In this document: positions 1 through 13,765 of the stretch, piece by piece | Layout: each line of letters begins with the position of its first letter | How positions within the stretch are numbered: the stretch's first letter is position 1 | Source of the DNA: Amyelois transitella | Taxonomy: Eukaryota > Arthropoda > Insecta > Lepidoptera > Pyralidae | Reading direction: 5' to 3' | NCBI RefSeq assembly: GCF_032362555.1 | Contig: NC_083515.1 | Coordinates: forward strand, 3,941,001 to 4,005,000 | DNA length: 64,000 nt | The notes under the pieces: generated by a model | What the model was told of the DNA's origin: nothing | What the model saw: only the letters and a program-made list of their open reading frames with translations | Databases searched by the model: none | Translations under genes and position numbers: made by a program

Positions 1-969
1 CCCAACTTTAGGTAAATATGCATCCGAATATCCGATCTCTGGCGATAAGCTAGCAACATTTCACTTTTTGAATCTCAATTCTATGATTAAGCCAAATAGC
101 TGAACGTGGACTATCGGGCTTTTCAAGACTGTTGGCTCTGTCTTCCCCGCAAGGAATATAGACGTGATTATATGTTGTCTTAAAACAATATAGAAGTTAG
201 CCTCTAACCTGGCTTTTTATTACAATTTACATTATAAATACCATAATATTTACTACATTAGGTATAGGTAGGTAGTTACCAAATATAAAACGTTTTGTTT
301 AATAAAAAAAGACAAAGTTGTTTGACAAAAACTATGTACTTACTATTTTCTTGTTACTGTGTAAATTTCTATGCAATAAAGATATTACAAACAAACGAAG
401 ACACGACATGGAACTACAAGTATATTACTTTATTATTATCATTCAAATTTAGCTTAATGGATTCTTTTTATTCCCTGTGATTTTTCTTATCTAATAATCA
501 TAATTATTAAATGGATTCAAATAACATATACAATATATCATTATCTTAACTGATAATATTAGCTGTATTGACATCCAAAATTAACTCCGATAAGCATTTA
601 AGTAAATGGCTCTAATATGTAACAAATACATGCAAATGCGGCTCTATTACATACTTGTATATGTATAATTATTATGCCCTTTTTTAGAAAGGATAATAGT
701 AACAGAAAACTTAGATCATTTATTGTTAGTAACACAGAAAACTTAAAACCTAATGTAATAATATAGTATCTACCTACTATCTGCGTAAATTAAAAATATA
801 TAAATATCGAGTTTTCCTTTTTTCTTGTGACATTTTATGTGCACTGAAAAATGTAAACTTACTTTAGTAAGTAGTTTTCATTGAAAAATATTTGGCGGGA
901 TCAACTTCATAGGTAAAGTTTACTGGTAGTTAATTTAATGAGACAATAATACTTTTTCACACTTCACAG
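1..969 (+). other. Intron of the FAM20 gene (5' part outside window)
   Basis: AT-rich sequence ending in an acceptor (cttcacag) just before the first visible FAM20 exon. Bases 40-178 hold a truncated copy of the TATG-tailed repeat; nothing else was recognised. Confidence 0.75.
40..178 (+). repeat. TATG-tailed interspersed repeat, 5'-truncated copy
   Basis: Contains the family landmarks ctagcaac, gaatctcaattctat, aagccaaatagctgaacgtg, caagactgttggctctgtct and atatagacgtgat in the same order as the fuller copies at 49134 and 57615. It has lost the 5' third. Confidence 0.8.
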
Positions 970-3440
970 GATATTAGGATTCCGTCGCGCCATGCCGGTC
1001 GTGGGCAGGGTTCTCAACATGACCACGGAAATATATGACGTCACAGAAGGAGAAATCCTCAAGACATTCTTCGTGTCACCAGCCAACAACTTCTGCTTTC
1101 ATGGAAAATGCTCGTACTACTGTGACACGGGGCACGCGATTTGTGGCAACCCTGACATGTTGGAAGGGAGTTTCGCAGCGTTTCTACCCTCAAATGAAAT
1201 TGCTGAACGAAAGGTAAATACAGAACTATTCAGTGATTTTATTTGACAGCAGCTGAATCAGTTTGTTATTTTTTTTTTATTATTTTCATAGGTTTGGCGA
1301 CATCCCTGGAGAAGATCATATCACAAAAGAAGAAAAGCACAGTGGGAACTGCAGTCAGACTATTGTGAGACAGTGAGTATGAATCATGTACAAAATTCTT
1401 ATACAATTTTAAATTGATAGATTTTTTATAATTCATATAGTCACGTATGTCCCTTGCGGCGTAAACAGAGCCAGCAGTCTTGAAAGTCTGATAGGCCACG
1501 TTCAGCTGTTAAGCTTAATGATAGATGAGTCTGTCTTGTGCTAAATATCATTAAAATGAAGTCTTTCAGTTTATTTGTTCCAAAAAATTAACAAGACTGC
1601 AATATTTTATTCTATATTAGTATTTCTTATTCTCTGCTTTCTCTCGCCTTACTAATTCTATTTAAATTTGAAAAAGTATTTCGATTTCAATGATAAGTAT
1701 AGGGTGAGGAAAAAATACAAAATACAGTAAATTTCACGCACACTCAGTCACCAGGGAAAAATAACACATATTACCAGCCTGGATGATTGTTCAATCAAGA
1801 AATTAATAATACCAAAAGATGTACGACTGCAAGATTTAATTCAGCGGGAAGGTTAACTACCTTAGCTTAGTGTCCAGAATCAACTTTAGACAAATAAAAA
1901 TGAGGTTTCATTTTAAAATTCACATTAATTTTCTAGGTACGCACGACGCCACCCTACGACACCGGGCGGCGGTTGCTTGACCTTATGGACATGTCCATCT
2001 TTGATTTCCTCTCCGGGAACATGGACAGACATCATTACGAAACATTCAAGTTAGTCGTCTATATTATAGCTGTTATTATATTACCTGTTTGGAATATTAC
2101 AAAAAAGTGTAATCTTTTTTTATGAGCTTCAGCGCAGAACTTTTCTCTCGGAGGAATTTTCAGAAAAATAGTAGCCCATGTTATTTAATAAAGTTTTTCT
2201 ATCTCGATGCTAAATATCATCAAAATCGGTTCGGTAGTTTTGATTTTATTGATACTTACAAAAAAAAGGGAATGTATTTTATATGGATATGAGAGCTTTA
2301 AAGTCTAAAAGTGTAAAGAATATGTTGTTTAGGGCACAAAAATAGTAAAGGTAAGGTGCTTACAGTATTTTATATTGTAGAATGTTCGGGAATGAGACTT
2401 TCACGCTGCACCTGGACCAGGGCCGTGCCTTCGGGAAGGCCTTCCATGATGAGCTCAGCATCCTGGCTCCTCTGCTGCAGTGCTGCTTCGTACGGCACAC
2501 CACTTTAGCTACCTTACTTAAGTGAGTCTATCTTTGTGTCATCATTCTTTCTTGGTAACTTGAATGACCTTAATCTGCCTAATGGTAAGCAAGATGGCTA
2601 ATAAATATAAGATGTAGTATCGTCAGAGCCTGTGTGCGCCTGTGACCACGATTCTGAATTACGTAAGTCAGGTTTCTACACAATACGAAGCCCGTCTGAT
2701 CTTCCAATCCTTTCCTAGGGACCCTAATATATATACATACATATAATCACGTCTATATCAAAAGAAGAATCCCAAGTTTGTAAGCGTATCCCTTAGTCGC
2801 CTTTTACGACATCCATAGGAACGAGATGGAGTGGTCCTATTCTTTTTTTTATTGGTGCCGGGAACCACACACACTAATATATATTGCATCATGTTTATTT
2901 AGTTAATTGCTTTAATGTGTAGGTTAGTGTTGTTGATAAATAAAATCAGAAGAGCGTTTCAAATCAACGAGAGTATTTTCTCTCTTTCGCTAGGGTGCTG
3001 CTTTGTATGCTATTTAGCTACCTTACTCTAAAGAGTCTCTCTTAGTATTTGAACTCAATGTAAAAATAATCTTAGTTCCGTGGTGGAGAGAATTTTATTT
3101 CCTGCTATCCCAAATGACGTCCATCAGACAAAGAAGAAGAATTAAACAGGATAATGCCTAACCAATAGCGAACGATTTTATCTCCCATCAGCTTAGCCTC
3201 TGAGTAATAAGATCATAGTTGCGTTTGATAATCGACATTAATTAAATTACATATTTTAGGCATCATAACGAAGAGCCGCTTTCGAAAGTCTTGCGGGAAT
3301 CCCTGAAAGCCGATCCCTTAAACCCGGTGCTGTGGGAACCACACCTCGCCGCTCTAGACAGGCGGGTCGTCATTATACTTGACGCCATTAGAAAATGCTT
3401 GCACAAACAGGACACCATGGTAGAGCGAATGTGGGCATAG
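970..3440 (+). CDS. Fam20: FAM20-type extracellular protein kinase, C-terminal part (5' exons outside window)
   Basis: Five exons: 970-1213, 1292-1372, 1937-2049, 2381-2521 and 3260-3440 (TAG). All have GT/AG borders, and the phases join into one frame of about 252 residues. The protein closely follows the C-terminal kinase lobe of animal FAM20C: the [10 protein letters not shown] cysteine-rich stretch, [60 protein letters not shown] and [17 protein letters not shown]. The Asp in MDRHH and the Asp in HLDQG are 20 residues apart, as are the catalytic and metal-binding Asp pair (D458/D478) of human FAM20C. Both key residues are therefore present. Family knowledge: these kinases act in the Golgi lumen and phosphorylate secreted proteins, mainly at S-x-E sites; FAM20B relatives phosphorylate xylose. 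The signal-anchor and N-terminal exons must lie to the left, because exon 970 opens in mid-codon after a good acceptor. FAM20C rather than FAM20B is the better match, but this was judged by eye only. Confidence 0.94.
1431..1532 (-). repeat. TATG-tailed interspersed repeat, partial, reverse copy
   Basis: Lies in a FAM20 intron. It matches the 3' half of the family in reverse orientation (cccttgcggcgtaaacagag, gataggccacgttcagctgt). Confidence 0.75.
2628..2728 (+). repeat. Second dispersed repeat family, fragment in FAM20 intron
   Basis: tgaccacgattctgaattac, gtaagtcaggtttctacaca, cgaagcccgtctgatcttcc, agggaccctaat. Matches the core of the copies at 48178 and 58360. Confidence 0.6.
2731..2872 (-). 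repeat. TATG-tailed interspersed repeat with internal deletion
   Basis: A reverse copy in a FAM20 intron. It jumps from the tail-end motif tcacgtctatat directly to aagaagaatcccaag, so the middle of the unit is missing, then runs on to ggtgccgggaaccacac. Confidence 0.78.
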
Positions 3441-3760
3441 CAAGGAAAACAATAATTAAGTGAAAGAATGTGATATTTGGATGATTCAATAAGGGTTGTT
3501 GCAATCAGTGACATTGTGCTAGTCGACGCGTCTCGTGTTATCGTGTAGCGAGTAAGCTTGTGGTCTAAGTTTGACCCACAAAATTTTAGATAAGTGTGTT
3601 AAATTATGAAATAGTTACAATAACGTATGTTCGCAAGCTTTTCTATTGTTCCTGGCCCATTCTTTGGTGTGGTTGCTTTTGATTTTTTTAGTTTTTAGAG
3701 TTTTCTTTGTAGAAAGGTATTGTTAAACTTATAAAAAACCTTATCTAAAATAAAGTGGGT
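3441..3760 (+). other. 3' UTR of FAM20 gene with AATAAA
   Basis: Non-coding sequence after the TAG. The first canonical AATAAA is at 3749-3754. AT-rich DNA continues without coding signal to about 4950, so a longer UTR using later variant signals is possible. Confidence 0.5.
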
Positions 3761-6700
3761 CTGAAATGGCAGATCTTGTTCCATCAAATCAATGCAACAG
3801 ATCTTTGGTTCAGTGTAAGACTTTTAGACGTAAGTATATAAGTGCCAAAGATTGTCCAAATGAATTTCAAATACTGCGAGTAATTTTAGAACCATTCCAC
3901 TGAACGTAGCCGAAGGTGAGCCATTATATGCCAAATATAAAGGAACTATTGCCGGAATTTAGTTCCGCACATAGAAATGACAATTAGGCTCTCAAACTGT
4001 AACAGTATTGTATAAATGCGAAATTTTTTAAGATACTTTTTGTGTATATTTTGAGATAAAAAAATATGAGACTTATGTTGTAAGTGTAATGCAAGTACTG
4101 TACATAAATTAGAAATATACATATTTGATGTAATTTTAAGTGAACTATAAGATGTTAATAGATAATTTGTTATTGTATGTACGAAATATTCGCTATATCT
4201 TTAATAGCTGTGAACTGTTACCATAGCTCGAAGCTCAAGGAAACATATCATATTACTTTATGATAGTATTTACAGCCTTACAGAAAATATAACCGCTACA
4301 TTATAATTATTCCCAAATCGGAAAATAACCTTGACATCTATTATCATTGTAAGGTCAAAAGCCGAAAAATACTGATAGCTCAAATGTTTAAGAAAAAGAA
4401 AAAATTGTATTTAAAGTAGAAGAAAAATGTATGGGCAGCTGCATGTCAAAAAGGAGCCTCTATAAATAGTCTCTCTGATTTTGAATTAATTTTTTGACAT
4501 GATGAAACGGCTGAAAATCAAATGATTTTAAATAGGAAAAAAATGAAATCAGTTGGTTGTATAAAAATGTCTCCTTTTGATAATTATTATAAAGTTATAT
4601 GTTTGAGTACTGAACTTTACGAAAGAGCAAGAATTGACGCACGAAGCAGGAATTTTGTGCTACATTTATTTTTGAGGCTATAAATGTCTAATCATTATCG
4701 CAGTCTACTCAAATTACCAATTATAAAACACCCATTAAATGTTATTAAGATAGTGTCTTCAAAAGAATACTAACCTATTTATTTTACTAGAACATGTGAT
4801 CTCGAAAATGTGTCGTTTAGATTATTATATATTCATGTTTCTGAATTTGTTTTTTAAATATGTAATGTTTATCTTTATCCTTGGATTTTGTTTTGATATC
4901 ATGGATGTAATATAAAAATTATTATTAAAATCATACCTTGTGCTTGTAACCGCTACGGTTCACTAGCATTTTATACTAAACATATTGACGATTTTACCGA
5001 TTATGAAAAAAAATTCAATGACAGTAATAAGCGTCATATGAACCCTCTACAGAGAATTTGCTCATTAACGGTGAAGTATATTTGGTTCTTGGTAAAAATA
5101 TATTTTATTATTATTTGTTTATAAAATGTTGTTACCAATGAATGGTTGACTCGACCTGAATTCGTCACTAAATTTTTGACCTTTTTTATATCTATCAACA
5201 AATCAATCCTTTTCGAACTTTGTCTAAATTGAAATATGAGCCGGGATGAAAATAAAATTCTGGGTTTTCTCATAAACAAAATTATAATTAAATGCAACAA
5301 CTTTTAAACATTTCTTAACAAAACGGCAAATTAACACAACGGCAAAGCAAAACATTTTTTAATAAACGGCCAGTGAAAAGAGTGAAATAAGGTAGTGACT
5401 TAAAGGGCTTATGAGTAAATTTGGAGTGTTGTTAAGATAAAAAAGAAAACATTTTATTCTAAGAGTCAATAAACACTTTTATAATTAGTTGGTAAACGAA
5501 ACAACCATTCGAGTTTACGTATAGATAAGTTGAGTTTACCTTTTTTTAATATCTACTTAAGATTTATCTTTTTCAAATATGCCTCACCGTTGAACCTTTC
5601 ATTTTGTATTTAAGATATGTAAAGAAATAGTTGCTCATTATTCTGAACGATTGTTTGTTAGAGTCAACTTGCCAAAGACGTACAATCACCAGCATTAAGA
5701 TGTAATGTAATAAACATTTCCAAATTTCTTTAGTTACACATATTGCAGGTAATATGTGTAACTTCAGAATTATGTTATTGCTCGCGACTGTACCTACGAA
5801 TATAATGTAAAATGTGTTGTAAGTTGTGATGCTGAAATGCAATCTGTTGGTTGTTTGTAATTAAAGTTAATACAGACAGGGCATTAGACTTTTTATTTTC
5901 TTTTTTGTTTCGTTGATTATCTCACTCTCTACTAGGCCTTTTTAAATGTGGTAGTTGGACGCATTTCTACTAAAATACCTAATACAATACCAAAGAAACG
6001 GTTTATTCCGTAATTCCGGACACTAACGGCTCAGGCGCAATTTTAATTATCATATTTTTATTGATTAAACTTGTAAATAAGGATAGTTTATGGCAATATT
6101 CCAAATATTTTTAAGAACCTATATAGCCTCTTCTTTTTGTACCTTTACAGTCCTTCAAATCCATGGGAATTCAGCTAAAAATCGGAACAAATAAGAGATA
6201 AACAAACCAAATTATAGAGACGTAAAAGAGAACGAATTTCGTGGGTCAGTGTTCCTGTTGACGACGCCACATAAAGGTCGCATAAAACCCACGAAACACA
6301 AAGATATGTCCGTCCCCTATAAAAAGCGGAATATGAATAGTGCGGATATTCGCTGTAACATTTTATAGCTTTACGGCCTTTTTGTCGTATATTAAATATC
6401 TATAGACTTCCATGTTAGAAAAGGAACGTCGAAGAAACTTTATGTTGTAGCTGATTTTCTTTTAGAGAAAATGGGTATGGTAGTACCCGGTAAGGGTAAC
6501 TATCTTAACTAAAACTGATCATAAAATGAACTGCTACAAGAGTTACCTGGCTGGCTACAAGTGACCGCCGAGGACTCTATGTACCTAAATGTTACTTTTC
6601 ATGAGCTGAAGAGATTGCGTTCAAATTTGGTGGTTGAATGCTTGCCTCGCCATGGTTGTTATTGTTACACTATACCTACCATTCACAGTCTAGGATAAAA

Positions 6701-8643
6701 TGTACGAAATTCACGGAGTGAATTGGAATCCTATTTTACTCTACTGGAACTTACACAGCAAAGAAATCTGCATACCTACTATTTATTACTCTAATAATTT
6801 TTTTTGTCATGTTTTCATGCGCCTTTGTTTTAGTAAAAAACACAAACATTTCACTTTAGAAAATACGTTGTTATTTCTACTTCCTAGCCGGGATTCATAT
6901 AGCCAGATAGCGGGATTTTGTCGAAACAATTTTAGGCTGAATGTTGTTATTCTCTCACCGTATTTGGCAATCGCTAAAATTGTATATTCACGGCAACACG
7001 TTTGCTAGCGAGCACAGACATTCGATGAATAGCGAAACACCAAGTAGCCGTATACGAAAATATAACTTTCTTAATTTTGTTCTTCATCAACTTTACATTA
7101 AGGTGTAAACATAGCAACTATAATATTTTCTGCTACTTTATCAATTATTATTATACTCCGGGTATTAATTCGTATGCATCTCATATGTCTAAAGAGGAAT
7201 CCGGGCTCCGTCTGTAACGACGACCAATGGGCGAGTTAGCGGTTTTTTGGGAAACTAACCCATATTGGATCATGGTTAGGACATAGACCACGTCCAGTAA
7301 CATACTGTGCCGACTCTATGTTAAAAGTAGGAAAATGAAACAACAAAGAAGAAGAAGTAAGTAAACCAAATTCAACATTCTCGCCCTACCTTTTGAAATA
7401 ATGTTTGTCGTGGTTTAGGTTTGTTTGTTTGTTTGTTCTATATAACTCTAAGCTTATAATATCTACAATTCAATATTACCTTTATACTTTGAAGTCCTTT
7501 CTAGTTTACAACAAGAAATTACTCGTACAGGTAATAAAAAGTATGGGGACCATGCTGGCATATAATAATTGGATGCTTATTTTTAAGAAATAAATTTTAA
7601 TAGTCGTATATTTCAATAGTTTCGTTCTTTCCTATTAATGCGAGTATTTACAACATCGAGTATTTTGTCGTTTGGATTTATGATGTACTTTAGCAAATTA
7701 AAACGTTGTTCACGAGGCGAAACGAACGAAAATACCAAAGGTATATTTACAAATTTTCTTTGTCAGCTTGTTTTAATAAACGCTTTCTGTTTTAATAAAT
7801 CTGATTTTGTAATTAAGAACAACATTATCGTCAAGCATTTCTTAGCGAAAGAGCTGTATTAAAAGGAATATTTTAATAATTGAGAGTTGTCGCTGAAATA
7901 AGCTGAAGGGTTATTGTGTAAGGGAGTGAGGTGTTTATTACGGAGGAAAAGCCACCTGATATTTCTAAGTTAAAATTAAAAAAATAATTATAGTTGACTT
8001 TACAATTATGAACATAATGAACGTTAAAATAAGATCAAGCTTTTAAATATAATTGCTTTGTCACGTACAGCGAATTTGCCCAGAAATGGAATTACTAAAC
8101 ACGTTTCAATTATTTTTTTATTAAAGTATTTATAGCTCTGGTACCGTATTACCATAGTAGGTACCCCGCTTTTAATTAATTTCGCCACGTCGTATTGTTT
8201 ATCTTAAATAGAACTGGGGAAATTAATTAAATCAACAATGAAATTACAAAACTTGATCCCTTAAAAATAAATTATGCTATGATAGAGCGACTTTCAAATG
8301 TTCTTTTGGAAATATGGAGGTACTGGAACTGAAAGAATAATATCTACAAATATTACGTCTACATGAAATACTGAATATTATATGAAGTACAACTAATACA
8401 ACCTTGCCTTCATGAACACGGCGATAGGTTGTAAAACTGTTAGCAGCTGATTCTCCGGTGAATTTACATGTTGCCAACAATTGGTTTTGATAGGTATTTC
8501 AATACACTATCAGAACTTGCATGGATATTACTACTGCGATGAAAGTTTGTTGATACTGTGCGGCTAGTTATTTGTAAAAATTGTAAAATAATCCATGAAG
8601 TATTATTATGAAGAAATATTATTCAAATGTTAATATGTTTCTC

Positions 8644-8700
8644 ATCACAATTTTTATAGGTACCTAAATAACAATATTTGTTACCTATGAAAATTGTGAT
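8644..8700. repeat. Imperfect inverted repeat, 19-bp arms
   Basis: Left arm 8644-8662 and right arm 8682-8700 are reverse complements with one mismatch, separated by 19 bases. AT-rich; no protein lies between the arms. Confidence 0.85.
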
Positions 8701-11700
8701 TAAATTAAAACTATATTAAATTATAACCTATATATCAAGAATGATAGGTATTTTCAACATATTGTCAAAATATTTAGATATACTTCAAAAAATGATTAAG
8801 TTATTATAATATATTGATAATTTATTCTTCGGCCATGCTACCCAAAACTGAAAGCTAGTAAGTTCACATCCCGCGCTTCAAGATGATATACTCGCATGCT
8901 GTCCAAGTGTCCATACAACATGGTCGCGTTAGTAAACCGACTGATTTATGTATATCCGATGGTGGAGCGTTAGGCAGGCGCCTATGTGCTATTGTTTTTG
9001 GAGGATTTATCGCCGGTACACGAGGCGAACAATTCACTTGGACAACGCGGTATTGGCAGAGGCTGGTGCTATTGTCCTCATTCGTGTTGGTATAAATGAG
9101 GCATGCGTTAACAATGACGACCCGATACAAATTGCCGTGTGATGGTGACAGGAATGCGGTGTTGATCTAGCAGTATTGTTGATGGAGCAGTTGTGGTGTT
9201 ACTGATTCTTCACTGATCGGAGATTGTTTTCGTATTCAACAATTTAAAGTGAATTTATTGATTATGGCATTTCAGGTTTATTACTGTCTGTAATCAGTAA
9301 TAAAGATCTGAGAGTAGAGTACCCTACCTACGTCATTAATTTGTTAAAAAAACGATTTAGATATAGGCGTCATTGTAATGGTTTATGATACTTTTACGAG
9401 TAGACAATATATTAAATTGCTTATTCCAGCACGAGAATATACCGAAATCATGTTAACTTAGACACATATAAGTATTTTAATTCTGAAAAACCGCAATGTC
9501 AACGGAACCCGCATACATTACATATGAACCCAAGTAAAACTTCCGACAAGCAATAACTCCAACACGAATATCGGAGATCAAATTGAAGTTTGAAAATAAT
9601 TGCACCTGAAACGTAATTCGGGTGTGCTCACATAAAAATAATGTATGCGACCGTTTGCCCGGGGCCCATCCGTTCCCGCCAAGATACCGGCGCGCGACTT
9701 CGATAACCATAAATTGTAGAATGAACGTGGCCACTTTTGTCCAACCGAGTCTATGTACCAGCTAGAGATTTAATGCACCCTTCCTAATGCAAAATTGGCC
9801 TCATTATGGAATTAGATCTTTAGTTAATCAGATCAATTTGCAAAAATAAAGCATGGAACGTAAGTCCTATTTGCGTCCTTCCTTACCTCTCTGGAAAACC
9901 TGAAGTACAGACTCTCCGCAACCTTTGCTGGGGTAAAACCGTATTGGATTAGATCATGGATACATATGCCGTAAGAGCATCGGTTAGCAGACACACTAAT
10001 GAACATAACATAAATAAATTTGAACCTGTTCATTATGCTTTTTTTATTCAGATACATTTACCTTTCGAAAACTGACGTTCGCCGTTAATAATGAATAGTT
10101 TGAATATTTCACGTTCGGTGTTAAAATTATTTCGGTTTAGTTTTTTCGGACCATAAATAATTGTCTGCTCCATTTGTAGATTTATGGTTATTAAAGATGA
10201 GGACTGAGATACCACGCAACGCGACAAAATTCATTTGCATGGGAACGTGCCACCGATCAGTGTCCGATGTTAATATTCACCTAGTTAATTGTGTACATTA
10301 CTAAGTATTGAATATGAAAAGAAAATGTTACTAGGTATTTAGTATAGGTATAACATCTTGTAAACGTGACGAAAGTTTGAATAAAGTGCATTCAGTAGTT
10401 TCCGAGATTTTCACTTTAATGTGATTCTGCTAGGATAACATGTAAAACATTACGCCAGCAAAAAAAAATCTCAGAACCATATGAAAGTGTACTATATAAT
10501 TAGTATATATATATAATATATATTATTAGTATATATATTATATTAATTAGTATTGGATGGAAGGTAAATGTGTACATATGAATATATAAGATTAGTGCAT
10601 ATACTTCACGCATGATTCCTTGACAGTAAAATACAAAAACAACCATTTAAGTAATTGGAGCTGAATGGGACGGATGGCCAATTAAATCGACTCGTCCCAC
10701 GGGACCCTCAAACCGGGCACTTGCGGCCGAGATTATCAACCCACATTTATCTAACCTAATTGCTATTTACTATTACATTATAACAACTGCAGTTTTGTTT
10801 AGTAATTGGGCTATCAAGTCTGTTCGTACGGAGCTTCGGAAAATGGTCTGTACCGATGAAATCTTAATATTATTATCAATTAGATTTCTATGATAGTATC
10901 AGACATCTGAGGAGATCAAATCAACAGTCTTCCGATTGTAACAGTGGATGATCGTCAGCAAAGAGAAGCTTATAAAGAAGAATAGGTACTTCATGTTTAT
11001 TGTATGATTTGCTGTTATGATTGCTTTTGAATGATTTAATTTTTTTAGTAAGTCAATGTCAAGAAAATAAACGTGTTAAGTGAAATCGTGTAAGTAAATT
11101 GTGAAATCGTGATATGCGACGATCACGCATTTATAATGCCTAGCTACCCGTAGCACAGGTTCGCAAGACCCTATTTCAGGAACTAGCCTCTCCTCAAAGA
11201 TTGATGTAACATGCCAACTTACCTGAGTACTAGCATTAAGAAACCATGTTAAGTCTTTGTTAATTGAGGAAATAAACGATTTTATTATTATTATAATATG
11301 TATTTATTTATACACATTAATTTACATTGTATTGAATTGATAAGGTGTTTTCATTGTTCCACAATGTTAAGCAGAAAAAGCTATGGTCGTCAACATAATC
11401 TAGGTATATATAATCAATCTATACATTTGGAAACTTATCTAAATATTTCAAAGATTCCCAATGCAACCGCAATCCTACTCTGTCATGTACATAAATTCGA
11501 CATAGTATCAGAATTCAAAAGATTTAGATAATACATACTGTTGCATATAAATTGGGAACAATGCAACTGGAATTCTTGTCCGTCTTGGTGAATCCATTTT
11601 TCTATAAATGACAGATATGTTACAGTGTATAACCTCTTGCTGCATAACATTTTTCAAAAATTTAATCTTCTTTTTCGCTCTTATTTATTTCTCTCCCTCT

Positions 11701-11814
11701 CTTTTTCTCTCTTATTAACTAGAGTTCGCGATTGAATTCTCAGTTTCGGGCTTGTTCAGCATATATCCCAACTAATGTTATTAATGCGAAACTAAGTTTA
11801 TTTGTTTGTTAAAT

Positions 11815-12054
11815 TTACATACATACATATGTACATATGATCACGTCTTTATTCCTTACGGGGTAGACAGAGCCAACAGTCTTGAAAAGACTGATAGGCC
11901 ACGTTCAGCTGTTTGGCTTAATGATAGAATTGAGATTCAAATAGTGACGGGTTAATAGCCCATCGCCTAAAAGAAGAATCCCAAGTTTATAAGCCTATCC
12001 CTTAGTCGCCTTTTACGACATCCATGGGAACGAGATGGAGTGGTCCTATTATTT
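11815..12054 (-). repeat. TATG-tailed interspersed repeat, near-complete reverse copy
   Basis: Starts with a tacatacatacat tail and continues through gggtagacagagccaacagt, ggccacgttcagctgtttgg, gtcgccttttacgacatcca and gagatggagtggtcctatt. Confidence 0.88.
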
Positions 12055-12591
12055 ATGGAGTGGTGGCGCTAAATTCGCGCGTGTAGGTGGCGCTAAGTGC
12101 GATTCGCGTGGCCAAATTATCTTTAATCTATATAAGTAATATTATAAATGCAAAAGTTACTCTGTATCTGTTTGGCTGTTACGCTTTCAAACCATGGAAC
12201 CGATTTCAATGAAATTTTTAACAAAGATATAGTTGACCCTGAGAAAAAACGTATAATATAGCAACGTATATAGCGATAAAAGGAGGAGAAGTAGTTAAAA
12301 GAAGGGAATGAATGATTGTCAATGAACTTTTACGGCGAACGTAATCGCGGACAACAGCTAGCTTATCTATACCAATACAATAGTGGCCGTCAGAACTGTT
12401 CAGATTTCCATACATATTAATTTTGTAGCAGTGTATATCAGTGGTTTCATCTTTTATAGTCATTTATCAATAAATAGTGCCAATTGATGAATTGGTTTAA
12501 CTAGAAAAAATGTAGCAATGTAAGGCTGAATCAGCACGAGTAAAAAAATTTTGAGAAATAGCTTCTTAATTAATAAAGTCATCAAATTAGT

Positions 12592-12630
12592 AAAAAAAAG
12601 AGCTTCAAATAAATTGAAGCTCTTTTTTTT
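12592..12630. repeat. Perfect hairpin, 17-bp arms
   Basis: Arms 12592-12608 and 12614-12630 are exact reverse complements around a five-base loop (ataaa). The stem is an A8/T8 run plus gagcttcaa. Confidence 0.9.
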
Positions 12631-12926
12631 TATTATTTTTGTGTATGTTGATGTATATGGCTTGTCATGGGCTCTTTTTCGATGTCCCAGAAAATCCAGA
12701 AATATTACGATAATAATTTGTAGGCTTGAAGCCTATGATTTCAGTTACATATGAAAAAAAAGATCGCGATAAAAAGAAAATCGTGGTAATTAATTTGCAC
12801 TCTATAATATTAACATGATAACATGTGTTTTCTTCGTGTTAATAAAACAAACTTTACAGGTATTCTTGTGAAAATACATTAATAGCTTTTTTTTAAATTA
12901 ATAATTTACGTTACTATAAGTTAGGT

Positions 12927-13196
12927 TCTACATACATACATATGATCACGTTTATATCCCTTGTGGGGTAGACAGAGCCAACAGTCTTGAAAAGAGTGAT
13001 AGGCCACGCTCAGCTATTTATATTATATACTCATATATTTAGCTCAGTGATTCAAATAGTGACAGGTTGCTAGCCCAACTCCTAAAAAAAGAGTCCAAGT
13101 TTGTAAGCCTTTCCCTTAGTCGCCTTTTACGACATCCATAGGAAAGAGATGGAGTGGTCCTATTCTTTTTTGTACTAGTGCCGGGAACCAAACATC
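12927..13196 (-). repeat. TATG-tailed interspersed repeat, full-length reverse copy
   Basis: One of the most complete reverse copies. It runs from the acatacatacatatgatcac tail to gtgccgggaaccaaacatca at the 5' end of the unit. Confidence 0.9.
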
Positions 13197-13707
13197 ACAT
13201 GCAACGTTCTATTTAAAAAAAAAATCTAAGTTGCTAGTTTTAATCCGTTTTATGATTCCTATGCACCAAATTACCGATAGATTTTAACTAGTTATACTTA
13301 GTATATTTAATAGAAAACGTATGCAAGACCCCAAGTTGCCGATCGTCTGATCAAATATAGGTAACCTGTTCGTTTGCTTTCCATCCCCAAATGGAGTTGG
13401 GTTTGCGGTGTTTGCCTATACCTAGTGTCAGTACAATATTACTGATTGCATCCATATCTTGCTAATGAATTATGGATTCACTACATATTCTATTTCCCGT
13501 TTGAGTATATTACATTTAGAACGAACTGGCGTAAATTTTCTTAGAAATTTATTTCGTTTTTTAATTAAAAATTAGCTTAGTAATAATAAATAATTTTACT
13601 CATTTTAGCATGATACTTTACGAATGATTAGAATTGAACTTTTTCTGATTCGCTTGGATCTTGGATTTTTATTTATAAAATTATTTACTAAAAATTATAT
13701 GATCGTT

Positions 13708-13765
13708 GAGTTAGATATCAAGAGGCTAACTCAATTTGTGTAATTTGTGTCGTAAATTTATAGAG
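13708..13765 (+). mobile_element. SINE 3' fragment
   Basis: gagttagatatcaagaggct and aactcaatttgtgtaatttg match the 3' body of the SINE at 39680-39905. Confidence 0.5.

Noticed and set aside
1035-1042. TGACGTCA CRE site near the start of the visible FAM20 coding region
   Set aside because: It lies within conserved coding sequence (YDVTEG), so chance is a sufficient explanation.
6700-7008. 102-codon plus-strand open frame
   Set aside because: No domain, no splice partners, and composition like the surrounding AT-rich DNA.
8864-9142. Overlapping open frames on both strands in a less AT-rich block
   Set aside because: I could not match either translation to a protein or transposase family; it may be an old repeat, but there is no support for a gene.
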